A DNA stretch of 14,948 nucleotides from a bacterium (GTDB lineage Bacteria; Patescibacteriota; Minisyncoccia; Phycocordibacterales; SBAW01): contig JAKALC010000007.1 in the NCBI GenBank assembly GCA_021813335.1, positions 1 through 14,948 of the forward strand. The letters run 5' to 3'. Every line of letters begins with the position of its first letter. The first letter of the stretch is position 1. The position numbers and the translations under genes were made by a program. The notes under the pieces were generated by a model. The model saw nothing but the letters and a program-made list of their open reading frames with translations, was not told the origin of the DNA and searched no databases. Positions 14,213 through 14,948 of the stretch are shown here, piece by piece.

Positions 14213-14948
14213 ATGCCGCGCCTCGGCCGGAATAATATCGTTTTCCTTATCGCGCTCGTCGCGGTAGCTTTCGGGCTCTCTGCATCTCCCGCCTTCGCGA
14301 CGGTAACCGTCACGCCGGCGACAGGCGGCAGCTCGATCTCCGCGGATACGACGGGAGGAACGTACACGACGCTCACCGGCCCCACGATCCTCGAAGGGGC
14401 CTTCCGCGACTTCCCGGCATCGGGCACGTTTGTCTTGACCGCGCCCTCCGGATTTTCCTACAACACGGGTGCCACCGTAACGTCGACGATAACAAGAACC
14501 GTTGGCACGGGCACCTGCTTCAGATTTACGTCGACCACGGCAACGCCGACAGCGACCACGATAACCTTCACACTCAATGCGCGGGATGGAGGTTCAAACA
14601 CAACGCGTTGCCAGGTCGTCTTCTCGAACATTCAAGTGCGCCCGACCGCGGGCACTCCACTGGCTTCCGGAAATATAACTAAAGCGGGAACCGCCTCGGT
14701 CTCCGGCATCACGAACGGCGTCACCAATCTCGGCACGCTTACCGAGGTCGCCGGCGCCGCGACCAACCTTTCGATAGCGACGCAGCCGTCGCCTACGGCG
14801 ACCGCCGGGGTCGCGTTCGCGATTCAGCCCACCGTCGCTGTCCGCGACCAGTTCAACAATGTCCGCACGCAAGATTTCTCGACCGTCGTGACGGCGGCGC
14901 GCAGCGCGGGTACCGCGGCCCTTCAAGGAACGCTGACCGCGACTGCGT
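14213..14948 (+). CDS. Secreted Thr-rich surface protein, N-terminal part (runs off the window)
   Basis: The frame is open for 245 codons to the window end. Residues 1-29 form a Sec signal peptide: MPRLGRNN, a hydrophobic core IVFLIALVAVAFGL, then SASPAFA with likely cleavage before Thr30. The mature part is very rich in Thr, Ala, Gly and Ser, with beta-strand-like alternation. Two Cys residues (in GTCFRF and TTRCQVVF) could form a disulfide. The segment TAGVAFAIQPTVAVRDQFNN near 200-219 resembles the opening of Ig-like or invasin-type repeats common in large bacterial surface proteins, where AVxDxxGN-type phrases recur. The protein is probably much longer and exposed or secreted; adhesion is a guess. 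Codon choice at 14460-14620 (more ATA, ACA, AGA) is looser than in its neighbours. Confidence 0.75.
   Translation, partial: MPRLGRNNIVFLIALVAVAFGLSASPAFATVTVTPATGGSSISADTTGGTYTTLTGPTILEGAFRDFPASGTFVLTAPSGFSYNTGATVTSTITRTVGTGTCFRFTSTTATPTATTITFTLNARDGGSNTTRCQVVFSNIQVRPTAGTPLASGNITKAGTASVSGITNGVTNLGTLTEVAGAATNLSIATQPSPTATAGVAFAIQPTVAVRDQFNNVRTQDFSTVVTAARSAGTAALQGTLTATA

Noticed and set aside
1..14948. CRISPR arrays, insertion sequences, rRNA genes and attachment sites.
   Set aside because: No regularly spaced repeats, transposase motifs, rRNA signatures or long direct repeats were seen on either strand.

Overview
The window is a GC-rich (about 63% by eye), tightly packed stretch in which all 15 genes lie on the + strand and no intergenic gap exceeds about 125 bp. 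Taxonomy is an inference. Small signal-peptide proteins of unknown family, a PolX polymerase, a MacA/MacB-like exporter, a CHASE histidine kinase, a standard stop-codon set (TGA is a stop) and a complete lack of Shine-Dalgarno sequences suggest a GC-rich member of the Patescibacteria/CPR (Parcubacteria-like). No rRNA, tRNA, mobile element or CRISPR array is visible.

Layout. 1-1030: the C-terminal end of a COG1926-type phosphoribosyltransferase overlaps a ribose-phosphate pyrophosphokinase by ATGA, forming a small PRPP module. 1156-1950: a secreted Gln-rich protein of unknown function, followed by a perfect 15-bp hairpin. 2075-3400: a membrane-anchored S41 (C-terminal-processing) peptidase homologue with two oddities, a J-domain-like segment without HPD and Trp in place of the catalytic Lys. 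3462-7138: a three-gene exporter operon (membrane fusion protein, ABC ATPase, FtsX/MacB-type permease) with 7-nt spacers; the ATPase carries an N-terminal YHS metal-binding domain. 7211-9528: a LOG/TIGR00725-like Rossmann protein and DNA polymerase X with its PHP exonuclease. 9553-10623: a CDP-alcohol phosphatidyltransferase and a PEBP (YbhB/YbcL) protein. 10682-14145: a signalling cluster made of a PAS-plus-coiled-coil protein with no kinase, a CHASE-PAS histidine kinase and a single-domain response regulator. 14213-end: the start of a secreted, Thr-rich surface protein cut by the window edge.

Two signals run across genes. First, the palindrome CATG is almost absent: four sites by manual scan against about 50 expected from composition, and about 30 for the same-composition palindrome GTAC. 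In-frame Met codons are never preceded by C, so synonymous choice shifts to NNT, NNA or NNG just before ATG. Second, no start has a Shine-Dalgarno, almost every start codon is preceded by T, and five genes have a -10-like hexamer ending 6-8 nt before the start codon, which predicts leaderless mRNAs.

The most unusual proteins are the J-like/S41 probable pseudoprotease (2075-3400) and the YHS-ABC ATPase fusion (5038-5925). All function assignments rest on motif recognition from the sequence; no database search was run.
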